64,000 bases of DNA, from positions 694,043,501-694,107,500 of the forward strand of contig CM057454.1 of the NCBI GenBank assembly GCA_016271365.2. Reading direction: 5' to 3'. This document shows, in pieces, positions 34,001 through 45,208 of this stretch. Source of the stretch: Neoceratodus forsteri (taxonomy: Eukaryota; Chordata; Ceratodontiformes; Ceratodontidae). How positions within the stretch are numbered: the stretch's first letter is position 1; every line of letters starts with the position of its first letter. The notes below the pieces were generated by a model, which was not told where the DNA came from, did not search any database, and saw only the letters and a program-made list of their open reading frames with translations. The position numbers and the translations under genes are program-made.

Positions 34001-35829
34001 ACATAGAAACATAGAAACATAGAATTTGATGGCAGATAAGAACCGCTTGGCCACCCAGTCTGCCCATTTACCTACCTGATGGATAAGCTGCAGGTCCTAG
34101 TTAAACAGCAGCCTACTTCTTCCTACCCCAACCCCCTAGAATTGCCTTATGACTGTCCAATGCATGCTTGAATTCCACCACTGTTTTTGACTCACAACCT
34201 CCTCTGGAAGGCCGTTCCATACATCCACAACCCTCTGAGAAAATACTTAAATTACCTCTGAGCCGCCTCTTCTATCTTCAAATTGTGCCCTTGTTCTTGC
34301 ACACTTTTTTGAAAGATGCTACCCTCTTGGACTTTGTTGATTCCTTGAGGTACTTGAAAGTTTTCTATCATGTCTTCCCTCTCCCTCCTTTCCTCGAGGC
34401 TATACATATTAAGCTCCTTAAGTCTCTCTCTCTCTCATATGTCTTCCGTGCAGACCCTGCACCATTTTAGTTGCCTCCTCTGACAGCTTCCATCCTGTCT
34501 ATGTCTTTGCGGAGATTGGGTCTCCAGAACTGCACACAGTACTCCAGATGGGGTCTCACTAGCTGTCTGTACAGAAGGATAATATCTTCCTGTTTTCTAC
34601 TGGTGATGCCTCTTCCTATGCATCCCAGTATCCCCCCAGCCCTCCTTGCTGCCCTCTCACATTGCTTGCCCACCTTTAGGTCATCTGATATGACTACCCC
34701 CAGGTCCCTTTCCATTTTTGTTGTTGTTAGTAGCTCACCCCCCCATTGTGTAGTCTTCCCCTGGGTTTTTGTTTCCCAGGTGCATTACCTTGCACTCTTA
34801 GCATTGAATCTAAGCTGCCATACATTTGACCATTCCTCTAACCTTGCCAAGTCCCTTCTCATCCTTTCCACTCCACCTTGTGTATCAACTCTGTTGCAGA
34901 TCTTTGTATCATCTGCAAAGAGACATACTTTTTCTTCCAGTCCCTCTGCAATGTCGCTTATAAAGACATTGAAGAGGACCGTCCTATTACTGAACCCTCA
35001 TGTACCCCACTACTAACCCCCTTTTTCAGAGTGGACTCCATTTACTATTACTCTCTGTGACCTATTCTCCAGCCAATTCTTTACCCAGGCTGTCATCTTG
35101 GGACCCACTCCCAGGCTGGCTAACTTGTATATTAATCTTTGTGTGGGACTGTGTCAAATGCCTTGCTAAAGTCTAGGTAGGCCATGTCCAAAGCCCCTCC
35201 CTGATCAACTACTTTGGTCACCCAGTCAAAGAAATCTATCAGATTTGTCTGGCATGACCTTCCTGCTGTGAATCCATGCTGCCTTGGGTCCTGTGCCCCT
35301 CTGGCCTCTAGATACTCAACAATTCTTTCCTTCAGAAGTGATTCCATAATTTTCCCTACCACTGAGGTTAAACTAACAGGTCTGTAGTTTTCTGCTTCTG
35401 CCTTGCTCCCACTTTTGTGAAGGGGAATCACATCTGCCCTCCTCCAGTCCTCGGGTACCACCCCATCCTCCCATGATTTGTTAAAGAGGGTAGTCAGTGG
35501 TGTCACTAGTTCTACCCTTAGTTCTTTTAGAATTCTGGGATGAATCCCATCAGGCCCCATTGCTTTGTCCACCTTCAGTTTTAAGAGTTCTTTCAGAATC
35601 CTTTCTTCTGTAAATGGGCTGGTATCAACTTCTGTATCCAGAGTGTTTCTACTGTTTGTTTTAGGTGCCTCCCCTCTTCCTTTGTAAATACTGAGCAAAA
35701 ATATTTGTTTAGAATCTCTGCCTTTTCACAGTCACCCTCTGCCCACCCTCCCTCCCTCCCCTTTATTAAGCCTCACTATCCCTCCTTGGTCTTCCTCTCG
35801 CTCCCTGATGTACCTATAAAAGGTTTAAG
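34001..35829 (-). pseudogene. CR1 LINE copy b, RT to 3' tail
   Basis: The 3' end in reverse (ACATAGAAACATAGAAACATAG) opens the copy at 34001. The minus strand encodes ILKELLKLKVDKAMGPDGIH, PVSLTSVVGKIMESLLKERI, MAYLDFSKAFDTVPHKD, FADDTKICN and MERDLGVVISDDLK. QLVRPHLEYCVQFW follows. GTTGAA flanks it at 33995-34000 and 35830-35835. It is inserted in the Penelope-like element in the same orientation and is very similar to copy d (50233-51051), indicating a related, fairly recent CR1 burst. Confidence 0.9.
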
Positions 35830-36234
35830 GTTGAAGTAATCGGATGTTGTGGAAGCAAGAACATTTGTTCAATCTCATTGATTTTAACCTGATGTAATGT
35901 TTGATCTAATAGTTGCATAAGTTCTTGCTTAGAGATGGACTCTGGATTGGATCTCAATTTAATATAATTATCAGCATTTAACAGTAAATCCATAAAATGT
36001 TTCTCATAAAAATCCCTTGTTAATATAACAATGTCCCCCTTTTGTATAATTGTTTGAAAACTATGTTACCAGTCCCTGGAGCTCTCTGAGTGCCCTTCAC
36101 TCATCAATAGTTAAGTTGTGATACAGCAGCATGAAGCACTGTGGTTCATAAATTATGGTATTTTTTACCATTAAATTTGTTCAGTACATGAATGTTTGTG
36201 TCCAGAGTGCGTCTGTGCTTCAAGCAACCACACA

Positions 36235-36712
36235 CTGTGCTGCAGAGTGCATGGTGAACTGGTTTTGATTGGGACACTAGACACCAGGGAAATATTTTTT
36301 TAAAAAAGACCAGTGATCAACGGAGAGGAGGGAGCTCCACTAGACTCAAGGGAAATGTTACTTTTTTACAGCAGACTAGCGACTGGTGGAGGGCCACTAG
36401 ACACCAGGGGAATGTTATTTTTTTACAGTGGACTGGTGATCAGTAGGGGGCCACTAGACACCAGGGAATACATTTATTTTAAATTGTGCAGGCATCAGAT
36501 GGGGTAGGGAACCACTGGACACCAGAGAAACATGAATTCTAAATCAGGAGGGTGGAGGGACCAGTGGACACCAGAAAAGCCTTTTCTTACTATCGAACAT
36601 GGGATCGGATGGGGGGAGGGACCACTAGACACCAGGGAAACCTTTCAGTTTAATTGGGTGAGGGATCTGGTGACGGGAAGGACCAGTAGACACCAGGGAC
36701 TATTGTGCTGAG
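36235..36712 (-). repeat. Tandem repeat cluster 3, inverted relative to clusters 1 and 2
   Basis: Units read GGGCCACTAGACACCAGGGAA...TTTTTTACAG.GGACTGGTGATCAG, the reverse complement of the cluster 2 unit. About eight degenerate copies. With cluster 2 it brackets the Penelope-like element. Confidence 0.8.
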
Positions 36713-37084
36713 GGTTGGGTATGTTGCTGCAGTATCTCTGCCAGCCACTAGGGTTGCGTGGGATTAAGCTAAGGTCTTGGTCAGGGATATTTTCTCCATG
36801 CAAGGGGACCATGCAAAAGGCCCCTGCACAGAGCAAATGCTCTGTGAATTGGATTACACTGATATTCAGGTCCCTTCCCCCTCATTTACATTGCACACCA
36901 GCTCCACACTTTCCTCAAGTGCAAACCCAGTTTGAGCATGCACATCAGGCTTCCATGACTAGGAACTTGGCATGAAACCTGGTTTGCTCACACAACCCAG
37001 GGCTTCTGCCCAGGCAAAGTTTTGTGAGTCCTGGCCCTAGAGTACAGATCAGCAGCAACCAGAGCAGTGGCATCATCTGACACT

Positions 37085-37460
37085 GTTACATCATTCAACG
37101 CATAGTGGCAGCCATATTGCACATCAGCACCCACACACAACCTGGACAATTGCATGAACCAGTTTATGGGAATGGGAATGTTGGCCAGAACACCGGGAAT
37201 GTACTCTACTCTTTTTGCAAAGAGTGTCCTGGGTTCTTTTACTTCCACCTGGCCATCCACCAGGACAGCACCAGGATGGGTAGAAGGGACCTCGGTTTAA
37301 CATCTCATCCGAAGGATGACACACCCCAGCAGTACAGCACCCCCTAATACTGCACTCGGATGACAGCATTTTAGGTCTAAGTCCAGTTCTGGTGTGGGAT
37401 GAGAACCCATGACCTTCTATTCCAGAGGTGGATGTGCTACCAACTGAGCCACACTCGGCA
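37085..37460 (-). repeat. tRNA-derived SINE, copy B
   Basis: On the minus strand from 37460 it has an A-box-like TGGCTCAGTTGGTAGC and B-box-like GGTTCTCATCCCA. The central TCATCCTTCGGATGAGATGT then TAAACCGAGGTCCCTTCTAC and the body AAAAGAACCCAGGACACTCTTTG follow. It carries no functional tRNA fold or anticodon stem that I could support. It is the best preserved of the three SINE copies. The GGATGAGA-type central block is shared by V-SINE-like families (from memory). Confidence 0.75.
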
Positions 37461-37903
37461 ATGGACCAATTGGTTTCTTTCCTACTTAGAGCCATGCTGT
37501 ATGTATGTATGTGTCTATGTGATATGGACCATTTTACAACTACAATCAAGGCCAACAGTATATTGGATTCTGCCATCCACCGCATGGCAGTAAAATATTA
37601 AATTTCACAGAAGCCTACAATGCTTTCTGTGTCCGTGGTGGTCTGATGCTGATAGTTAATTTATATTCCAAACTTTACCAGTAGATATCTCTCATCATTC
37701 ATAGCCATTCATTGGCATTTTTGGTTGACAGTGTGGAAGCCCCCAGGTTTCAGTTTAGGATATTGGCCCACTTGGACCACCCTCTCTTTTTGCTTTCATT
37801 TCTGTTACAGTACTTAGGAAATTTAATAAATTTCAGTACATAACAGCATGTGTTACTGAGTGAAAATGAATTTTACTTTATTTAATGTTACTATTTTTTT
37901 TAG

Positions 37904-38118
37904 AGTACAAGCTGGATTTTAAAGCAGTAAGTGGGAATCCCCCAGCTGTGATGCCATTGCCAGTCTGCTCACAGCATCCCTATTCTCTGGCTTCATGTCC
38001 AAGGGTGCAGATGGAGAGGCGGAGAGGTGGAGCCATTGATGCCTCATCTTCTTCCTCTTCCTCTGCCCACCCTAAGCAGCAGAAGCTCCTGGATTTTTCT
38101 AGGCAGTGTCTGAGAAAA
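37904..38118 (+). CDS. Candidate single host exon, product not recognised
   Basis: A pyrimidine-rich tract ending TATTTTTTTTAG (about 37892-37903) resembles a splice acceptor, and CTGAGAAAA|GTGAGA at 38118/38119 resembles a donor. Between them the frame stays open for about 71 codons: LDFKAVSGNPPAVMPLPVC, then a basic patch (ERRRGG), a run of seven Ser, and PKQQKLLDFSRQCLRK. The composition (Ser run, Pro, basic patch) is unlike the surrounding LINE debris and no repeat copy occurs elsewhere in the window. I do not recognise the protein. It could equally be a chance open stretch. Confidence 0.3.
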
Positions 38119-38281
38119 GTGAGACAAAATGTTTGTAAATGCCATGCATCTTTGAAACTAATATTCAGTACATGGTATTATACTGTAAAGCATGCTCTAC
38201 TGTGCTGTTCATAAAAGAGAGCTATAATGGGCCAGATTTTGAAAGCCCTGAGAATACCGCAAGCACCTGATGTGCTGATCA

Positions 38282-39260
38282 TATGTAGCAGTAACAGCTT
38301 TATTGTTCGATTAAAACAAGTGATCATTTCAAAAGTTACAATCATATAAAAGTTGAAGTAGATTACATAAAAAGTTAAAATAGAATCCAAAAGGAAAATA
38401 AGAAGAAATGACATTACAAATAGCAGAAAAATATTAAGAACCAAGATAGGATAAACAATTTTTGATCATTGTTTTCCTAACCTTCTGAATAATGGCCAGA
38501 AATTTAGATACCTTTGCAATAATAATATCATCTTCAACAGTAAAAAGTATGCACAAAATAATGTTTTCATCTGTTTGTTGTAAGGATTCAATGACGGTCT
38601 GAATCCACTTTTTCCTTGTTTTTTGAAACCAGATGCAGTAAAGCATGACTTGTGGTAAATCTTCTATGTCCCCTTTATTATAATAGTAAAAACCGATCTT
38701 GTGGAGTGAGGACTTGCTGAACCTGGAGGCCAGCACATTTGATTCAAAAAGTTTCAATTTATATCTAGTAAAGGCCTTTCAGCTTGTTGAATCCTCTAAT
38801 AAATCTAAATAATATCTTAACATGTGTTTACAGTAGTTTTCACTGTACCATTTAGTATACCTAGAGGACTTAACAAGGTCCAAGTCCCTAGCTTTAAAAA
38901 AGGCTGAAATCTTTTTGAAAATATAAGGGCTATAATTATAACTAATAGTGATATTCCTATTAAAATATCTTAAAAAGATCTCCAGACCATATTTTGACAT
39001 TAACGTTTTTATATGGGATAAGCAAGTAGATTGCTTACAAGCCAAGTGTTCCCAGTGCATCTTTTTGTCCAGACACTGTTTTGCTAGTCTATGCAGTGGT
39101 AATCTGTTTAATCTAATCTGGTAATTAATAATCCTAGTATTTTGCCAAGACTTGTAGACTAATAAGTCCTTATTATGTTCTAAAAAACATGTCAGAGTAG
39201 TTTTATTAAGCGCTAATGTTGTTCAGAGCAACTGGAAAACTGTTTTTTCAAGATTCTCTT
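38282..39260 (-). pseudogene. APE-type LINE (minus), C-terminal region
   Basis: On the minus strand this encodes NYQIRLNRLPLHRLAKQCL, HWEHLACKQSTCLSH, YGLEIFLRYFNRNITISYNY and KWYSENYCKHMLRYYLDLLE. FYYYNKGDIEDLPQVMLYC follows, then a 3' end near 38282. It continues from 40286-41685 after a nested LINE tail. It is the C-terminal domain of the LINE whose EN lies at 53622-54050. The clade was not settled. Confidence 0.6.
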
Positions 39261-39261
39261 T

Positions 39262-40285
39262 TTTATTTATTTATTTATTCACAATTCAGATTTACAGCCT
39301 TTGAGTCAAAGACTCATTTACAAAGGCACCTCATCACAGGGAGGGTAGACAACATATTGGTGGAGTAAGACAGTGGAGAACAATACAGGTGCGATACAAA
39401 AGAGTATACAAAGCAAGGCATTTCAGTGAACAATGTAGGTAAGATACAGAAGAGCATACAAAAACTAAGCAATTTCAGTGACACAGTGGAGCATGCAGGT
39501 TACAGTGCATCCTGTACAAGCTACACGAAGCTGTTCTAAGTGAACTACTACATACATAATACTATGAGAGACTAGGAGTAGTAGGTGGTAGTTGCCTGGG
39601 AGATCTATGTTTGCAGATTGGGTCAGAAACGACGCTCTCGGTAAGGCCCTATAAGGGGCATTTACAACTCCAAGTGTCAGTGAGGTGTTTGCATAGGGCG
39701 ATTTTGAAGGGTCCAATTTTGGAGATGTTAGTAATGTGCATGGGGAGGGAGTTATACCAGGATGGTGCTCTGTAGTGGAAAGACTTTTGGGCGAGCGAGG
39801 TCCTGGCTCTTGGCACCTGGAAGGTGGCTTTTGTTGTGTTTTGGGTGATGACTGAATGGGAGGCCCGTTTAAGGGATGTGATGATTTTTCGGGGGGATAG
39901 CCCAAGTAGAGTCTTTTTTGCTAGTATACATGAGTGGTATTGCAGGCATTCTTCAAAAGTGAGTAGGTTCGAGGTGGAGTAGAGCTGGCATGTGTGGGTT
40001 CTGCTAGGGGTGCCAGTCAGGAGCCTGAAGACTTTGTTGATAGAGGTCTAGACTTTGGTGAGGGCAGTGGGGTCAGCAGCTGCATAGATAAGGAGTCCAT
40101 AATTAACCAAAGACAGGATGGAGGAGGTGATAGCCAGCTGTAGGGCAAACTCAGGGAGGCAGTCTTTGTGGCACTACAGGAGTCCAATCTGGGCATTCAT
40201 GGGAGAGGGCAGAGTTAAGATGGGCATGGAAGGAGAAAGCTGAGTCGAAGGTGATGCCCAGACTGAGTCTAAGGCCGATATTTCA
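39262..40285 (-). pseudogene. L2/Kiri-like LINE 3' end nested in the minus-strand LINE
   Basis: The minus strand encodes ITFDSAFSFHAHLNSAL, ALQLAITSSILSLVNYGLLI, NKVFRLLTGTP, the thumb of a Jockey-superfamily RT, then FHYRAPSWYNSLPMHITNI and FKIALCKHL at the C-terminus. It ends with a hairpin (GAGTCAAAGACTC, 39303-39315) and (TTTA)n at 39263-39281. A local direct duplication of about 67 bp lies at 39370-39500. Confidence 0.65.
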
Positions 40286-41685
40286 CCTCCATCAGGAATT
40301 TGTGTGTTATATTTTGCCTCTGTAGACTTCAGCAAGGATCTGATAGACTTGTCCCCATATAAACTGGTTGAATCTTTTTAGGCCCAATATTGTCAGTTTG
40401 GCTTTACTTGAGAAACTATCAAAATATGTTTTCCAGAAAAGATTCTGGGAGAAAGTGAGACCTAAATAACAGTAATCCAAGTCTAAATATTTGGAATCAA
40501 TTTTCCACTGGTATTCATGAAAATGTCCTCCAATAATCATAACCTTTGTTTTTTGAATATTGATGTTTAATTTTAATTCTTTTGCATGCTGTGCTAAGAT
40601 GTTAAACTTTTTTGCAGGTCAACAGAAGAAAGGGAAAATAACACTATGTCATCTGCATATGCTAAAGCTGGACAAACTACAGATTTAATCTTAGGAGAGT
40701 CCAAATCAGCGTTCGTTAATGCAACCAGAAGGTCATTAATATAAATCGAGAAGAGAAGTGGGACTAAAATACAGCCCTGCCTCACTCCTCTGACTGTAGG
40801 GAATTTATCTGATAACCGATACTTAGCCCAGCTCTAACTTTGGCCTATGTCTCAGGATATAAATTTCTTATGATGTTAATCAGTACTCAATAGATATCTC
40901 AGTTTTCCATTATGTGCCACAAGGTACCTCTATTAATTGTATTAAAAACCATACTAAAATCAATAAATGCAGCACAGAACCTTCTGGTGTCTTAACTTTA
41001 CATATTTCTCTAGGAGATGTTGTAATATAAAATAATTATCTATAGTCAAATAATATTCTCTAAATCCGGCCTGTAAGGGAGATAAATCACCTAACCTTTT
41101 AACTTCCTTTTTTAGCCTTAGTAATAGAATTCTAGTAACATTTTTTTCCCAATATGCCAGTAAGACTTATTGGTCTATACATTTTTAAGTCTCTTTTGCC
41201 TCCTTTTTTTATGTATCAGGACTATCACAAAGCCTCTCCAAGAAAAAGCAATAAAATGTTCTTGGATGCATTTAGTAAAGAAAACACTCAAGCTAGCTGC
41301 CCAGTTATCCATCATACATAAATATATCTCAACAGGAATTTAGTCAGGGCCTGGAGTTTTATTTCATTTTATGTTTTTAATAGCCCAAATGACTTCTTGT
41401 CTATTAATTAAACTAAAAGGTGCTTTTATGACATCGTTATCCAGGGTTGGCCAAGCATAGTTAAGTGTGGGGTCATAAAAATATTCCAGAAAAATATTGA
41501 ACCCAAATATCCGTGGGTATAAAATTATCTAAATCTGTTCAGCTTCCCACAAGTGCCCAAAAAACTTTCTGATCTTTTTCCTTTATGGCAATTAACATAT
41601 GATTCCATTGGGCATCCAAATATGTGTTCTTTTTAAATAGAAGAAATGTTTTATATTGTTTCCTTTCAGTTTTCCACAATTAGGC
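40286..41685 (-). pseudogene. APE-type LINE (minus), reverse transcriptase
   Basis: The minus strand shows LWKTERKQYKTFLLFKKNTY, FINRQEVIWAIKNIK-like pre-RT with KTPGPD, AAFIDFSMVFNTINR (motif A), MRQGCILVPLLFSIYINDLL (motif B) and ALAYADDIVLFSLSSVDLQK (motif C, intact Asp pair). A post-RT block with YLDLDYCYLGLTFSQNLFWK follows. Stops and frameshifts are frequent. Ngaro-type element 2 begins at about 41686, separating this from the EN and linker at 52985-54050. Confidence 0.75.
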
Positions 41686-41960
41686 TTGCCACTAAAAGGC
41701 AGGCCAGGTTGTCTCATGGCCCCTACCAGAAAGAGACAAAAGAGAGGGAGGAATGAAGGGGAATGGATTGTGACATCTGCAGTGAGATCAGAGGAGGGTA
41801 AAATGACTAAGGGCTAGGGCTCAAAGTCCATTGGCTAGTGGAAGGAGCTGGCTGGGGTCCTTAGGGGGTATAAAATGGTTGGTATCCCATGGTTAGCCCT
41901 CTTTTGTAGAGAAAATTCTGAAGCTAAGCACATCATTGGCAACTGTAGGTAAGGCACTAC
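41686..41960 (+). promoter_or_regulatory. A1 repeat of Ngaro-type element 2, promoter-like
   Basis: It starts GCCACTAAAAGGCAGGCC and contains GGGGTCCTTAGGGGGTATAAAATGG, followed by CCCTCTTTTGTAGAGAAAATTCT. The order matches the A2 repeat of element 1 (25709-26010). The TATAAAA box and downstream pyrimidines suggest a Pol II start. Confidence 0.6.
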
Positions 41961-44039
41961 CTAGGGGAGCTACTAGGCATATGCAGGCCATGTGGTCCTC
42001 TTAGATTTTTGGTTGGATGTAAGTTTAAAGAGATTTGTAATGTGGGTACATGGAGAAGGAGGATAGGTTGGGTAGGTAATGGTTTGGATAAGGAAGGTCC
42101 CAGTGCAGGGTTAGTTGCAGTTTTCAGGTTTAATAAAAAAAAAAAGAGAGAGAGAGAGAATGAGAAAAGTGTTATTTCTGTATCTGGATGAGGTCCTGTA
42201 CTCTGAGGGATGGTGAAGTGTTTTATTGTCAGGCAGTGGGTGTGTTATGAGAGTATGGTGGAAGTGCCGACAAGGGTTGTATGGTTTCAATTGAGTTGGT
42301 GGTTTAAGAGGTGGCCTGGTGCAGCAGATGGCAGGCAGCATGGCGGAGGACACAGACACACCAGTACTGGGCATCTGGTGAAGGCGCTGGCCATGGCAGG
42401 TCCTGTTTAAAAATGGCACCAGAAAGGTGGCTCATGAATGGGGTCAAGAAGTGCATTCCAGCAAGGCTTCAAGGGCCGGGGATGACAGGAGTGTGGTGTG
42501 GTGCTCTGTTTTTGTCTCAGGGGTGTGTTCTTTGTTGTTGTAGGTGGGCCACATGGTGGAGAGTGCCTAGTTGCTGGTGCAGAGCATCCAGCAGAGGCAC
42601 TGCGGCCTCATGGGCCGGAACAAGAAGGGTGCCAGTAGGACTGGTGCAGGGCTGGATTGGGAGTGCCAGGAGGTTCTTTTTGTTGTGGTTTAGGCCTGTT
42701 TCAAGGTGGTGTACTGCATAGGATGGGCAGGCCACAACTGGGTGAGTAAGGGATTGGTGTCCTGGACAATGGCTTGCGTGCAGAAGGGAACAGGGAAGTA
42801 TAAGGTATGGGGCAGCAAAGAAGTTGAGAAGTGAAGGAGCAGAAGCATTGTTAGGAAGGGGCCTTGCAAGGAGGGTTTTTTGATGGAGAAGAGACCGGGA
42901 AGCAGCAAGTTGCGGGGATGACGATGGAGCCCAGAAGCAGCATTTTCAGCATGGCGAGGCTGTGGCTGGGGGGGGGGATATGCTCGTACCTGTGTTGGGC
43001 CTAGTTATGCCCAGTTAGACAAGGTGGATTTGTAATAGTAGTCACAGACCCTAGAGAGGAATCGCTCCACAGGTAGGAGTTGCAAGGCAATGCATGGGAG
43101 ATTAAGCAACCAAATTTAATGGTGGAAACTTCTGCTAAACAACAGGTTGTTGTTTTTTTTGGAGATTTTATGCTGGCGCCAAGACTCACAGTATATGAAA
43201 CTTGGAGGTGAATTGAACAGTGGAGGCATATGGAATGGAAACGGTGTTAATTTCTTTATTTCAAGCTTGGTGTGCTGGAGCCAGCTGGCTGAGGCATGGG
43301 GGGCCAGAATGTGGGCAGCGGTTTGTCTAAAATTGGGGGGGGGGCAGGCTGCCTCCAGTGGAATCAATCTGTTGGGAGTCCTCAAAGGAGGAATCACCAC
43401 AAGGCACACAACATTCAGAGGCAAGTGAAAGGAAAAGAATAAACTGAGACAAAGGAATGAAGGAGGAAATAGGAAAGCATATGATAAAAGGGAAGTGGAG
43501 GGAAGGTATATCAGGGGCCATTTTTACAGGGGCCTGGGCAAGTTTATGGCCTGTGAGACATGGAGCAATTGGCCCCTATGGCTTGCAGAAGGCCTGCCAC
43601 CAGCGGCAAAGGGGGGGTGGAAGGTCATGTGGGTGGAGCATAGCCCAGTTTAGCACTGCAGCACCCAGGGTTGTGAAGGGTTGTAGTGCATGGGGGCGTG
43701 GGATCAGACGTGACTTGAGGGTCTGGGAGGAGAGAGGTTCACCATGGTCCACGGGTGGAGTGGGCTGGGTTTTCTGTGTGCCTTGTTATGCCACTCCGGA
43801 GGAGGAGGAGGAGGGAGCAAGGGTCTGAAGCCCTCAGTTCTTGCAGGATGGGAAGGCGAGTGCACCTTAAGTGTGATCAGCACCCAGGCACCCTGGTGAT
43901 AGGGCTTCTGAGCTGGGAGGGGCTTGGAGCTGGAATGCAGTCGTGCTCTGGGCAGAGAAAATGGGATGAAGCAGGTGTACTAAGATACCCTGATTTCATG
44001 GTGTTTGCCTTTCCACCCTTAGTACCATGACTCAGGAGG
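41961..44039 (+). other. Long leader or unidentified insert between A1 and gag of element 2
   Basis: About 2 kb of G-rich sequence without a supported gene. It has a (GA)n tract at 42144-42159. The open frames at 42311-42721 and 43457-43828 are compositional. It may be leader sequence or contain an unrecognised insertion. Confidence 0.4.
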
Positions 44040-45208
44040 ATGCATTCTAGAAAGACCCCAGTGTCCATTGCTAAGATGATGGAGGAGGTGGCCAAGTTGA
44101 TGAGCCAGATGACCGAGCTGGTGGAGGCGGCCAAGCAGGGAGAGGTGGAGGAGGAGGTGCTGAAGAAAAGAAAGAAAAGGGATGAGTGCGTGGGTGGTGG
44201 CAAGTCTGGGAAGAGGCCCAGACAAGTTGTACCCAGCCCCTCAACCACCCCAGCACTGGTGCCCAAGCCAGTGCCAGGTAGACCAGGCCCGGACCGGGGT
44301 AAGGATGACATGGATGTAATGAGGGGATCTGAAGGAATATCTGGAAGGTCTGTTGGTGACATGGGAGATGAAGCAGTGGAAAAGAAGGAGCTGGCCTTGC
44401 AGGACATAAAGAAAGGAGGCAAGAAAGGGGCCAAGGAGGCTGGTAGTAAGGTGGGAGGTAAGAAGTTATATGTGGGTCCTCCAGGTTTCACATTGGGGGA
44501 TAACGTCCCAACCTCACTGAAAGAAAAAATATGGAAGGGGGAGTATGTGGACATCTTTGGCTTGGTGGACAAGGACATGGCCAAGAAATACAAGCAGAAG
44601 GAGTTGATAGGGAAGTCAGAGATGGCAGTGGCACTGGTGGTTGTTGGACAAAATGAAGAGGAGGCGAAGTACAAAGGAAAGAACATTGATACCTGGCAGG
44701 TGAGGTTTATTATATACAGCGCCTTGGTGCTGGAAAAGCAGCCAGAACTGGCCATCCCTGTGTTGACCTATACAGCGATCATCAGGGAGTCGTATAAGGT
44801 GAAGTTAGGGTATGGGTGGTTGAAATATGACGAGGCTTCCTGGAAGTGGATGGCCGCAAAAGGGGACCTGAGATGGGACTGCACTCACTCAGAACTGTGG
44901 GTGAGGACTCTCTCCAGGTCAGTGACTGGGCCGGTGGGGGAACAGACAAGAAGACCTCAGTGGTGCCAGGTGCAGAGACCTGCTGGGGCTTTAACAGGGC
45001 ATCATACACATGGGCTAGTTGCAAATCCAGGCATGCTTGCTCAAGATGTGTGGGTTCACACCTGACAATGAGCTACAGACAAGGGAGGGGGATAAGGTTT
45101 TGCATGAGGGTGGGCAATACCAGGAGCAACCCTTTTGAGGGGGGCAGAGTGGGGGACCAGACAGGGGTTGGGGGGAAACAGCAGGGGAGGATACAATTCC
45201 AGCTATGA
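44040..45208 (+). pseudogene. YR retrotransposon ORF1 (gag-like), element 2
   Basis: The start ATG 44040 (MHSRKTPVS) matches element 1. An acidic/basic N-terminus (possible coiled coil, residues 10-60) and a Pro-rich linker lead to the conserved core: KKLYVGPPGFTLGDNVP, GEYVDIFGLVDKDMAKKY, SEMAVALVVVG, DTWQVRFIIYSALVLEKQPE, LTYTAII, GYGWLKYDEASW and WDCTHSELWVR. The first frame is open for 341 codons. A frameshift near 44910-44940 moves the zinc-binding block (CWGFNRASYTWASCKSRHAC, then CVGSH) into another frame. This layout (W-x-F-N, C..RH.C..C) is typical of YR-retrotransposon gag. Confidence 0.8.

Larger units (their letters stand above)
30385..36112 (-). pseudogene. Penelope-like element, RT core, split by two CR1 insertions
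   Basis: On the minus strand 36112-35836 encodes IQKGDIVILTRDFYEKHF and QLLDQTLHQVKINEI. Next, 34000-33371 encodes MCILPKIHKNPMNPAGRLTV, GASMDSSFVKLFLG, HRFIDNVLCAWIG (catalytic block, normally R-[FY]-I-D-D) and LSQKFTYNV. Finally 30766-30385 encodes GYNLKVLNDALK and ILQSDQVLGRVAA then KPWITFCRG. These are hallmark PLE RT blocks. The second catalytic Asp is Asn and several stops are present. The GIY-YIG endonuclease expected after the last block is not seen; tandem repeats begin instead. Taking out the CR1s at 30767-33370 and 34001-35829 makes the PLE frame continuous. Confidence 0.85.

Noticed and set aside
34471..35016. 181-codon plus-strand frame
   Set aside because: Antisense of CR1 b; the minus strand encodes the conserved CR1 blocks.
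37390..37460. tRNA gene on the minus strand
   Set aside because: A and B box-like sequences are present, but the segment continues into a SINE body shared with two other copies and no acceptor stem or anticodon loop fits.
43877..44755. 292-codon open frame on the minus strand
   Set aside because: Antisense of the gag-like frame of YR element 2. Its Ser/Pro/Leu-rich composition mirrors the Lys/Glu-rich gag codons and it has no domain.
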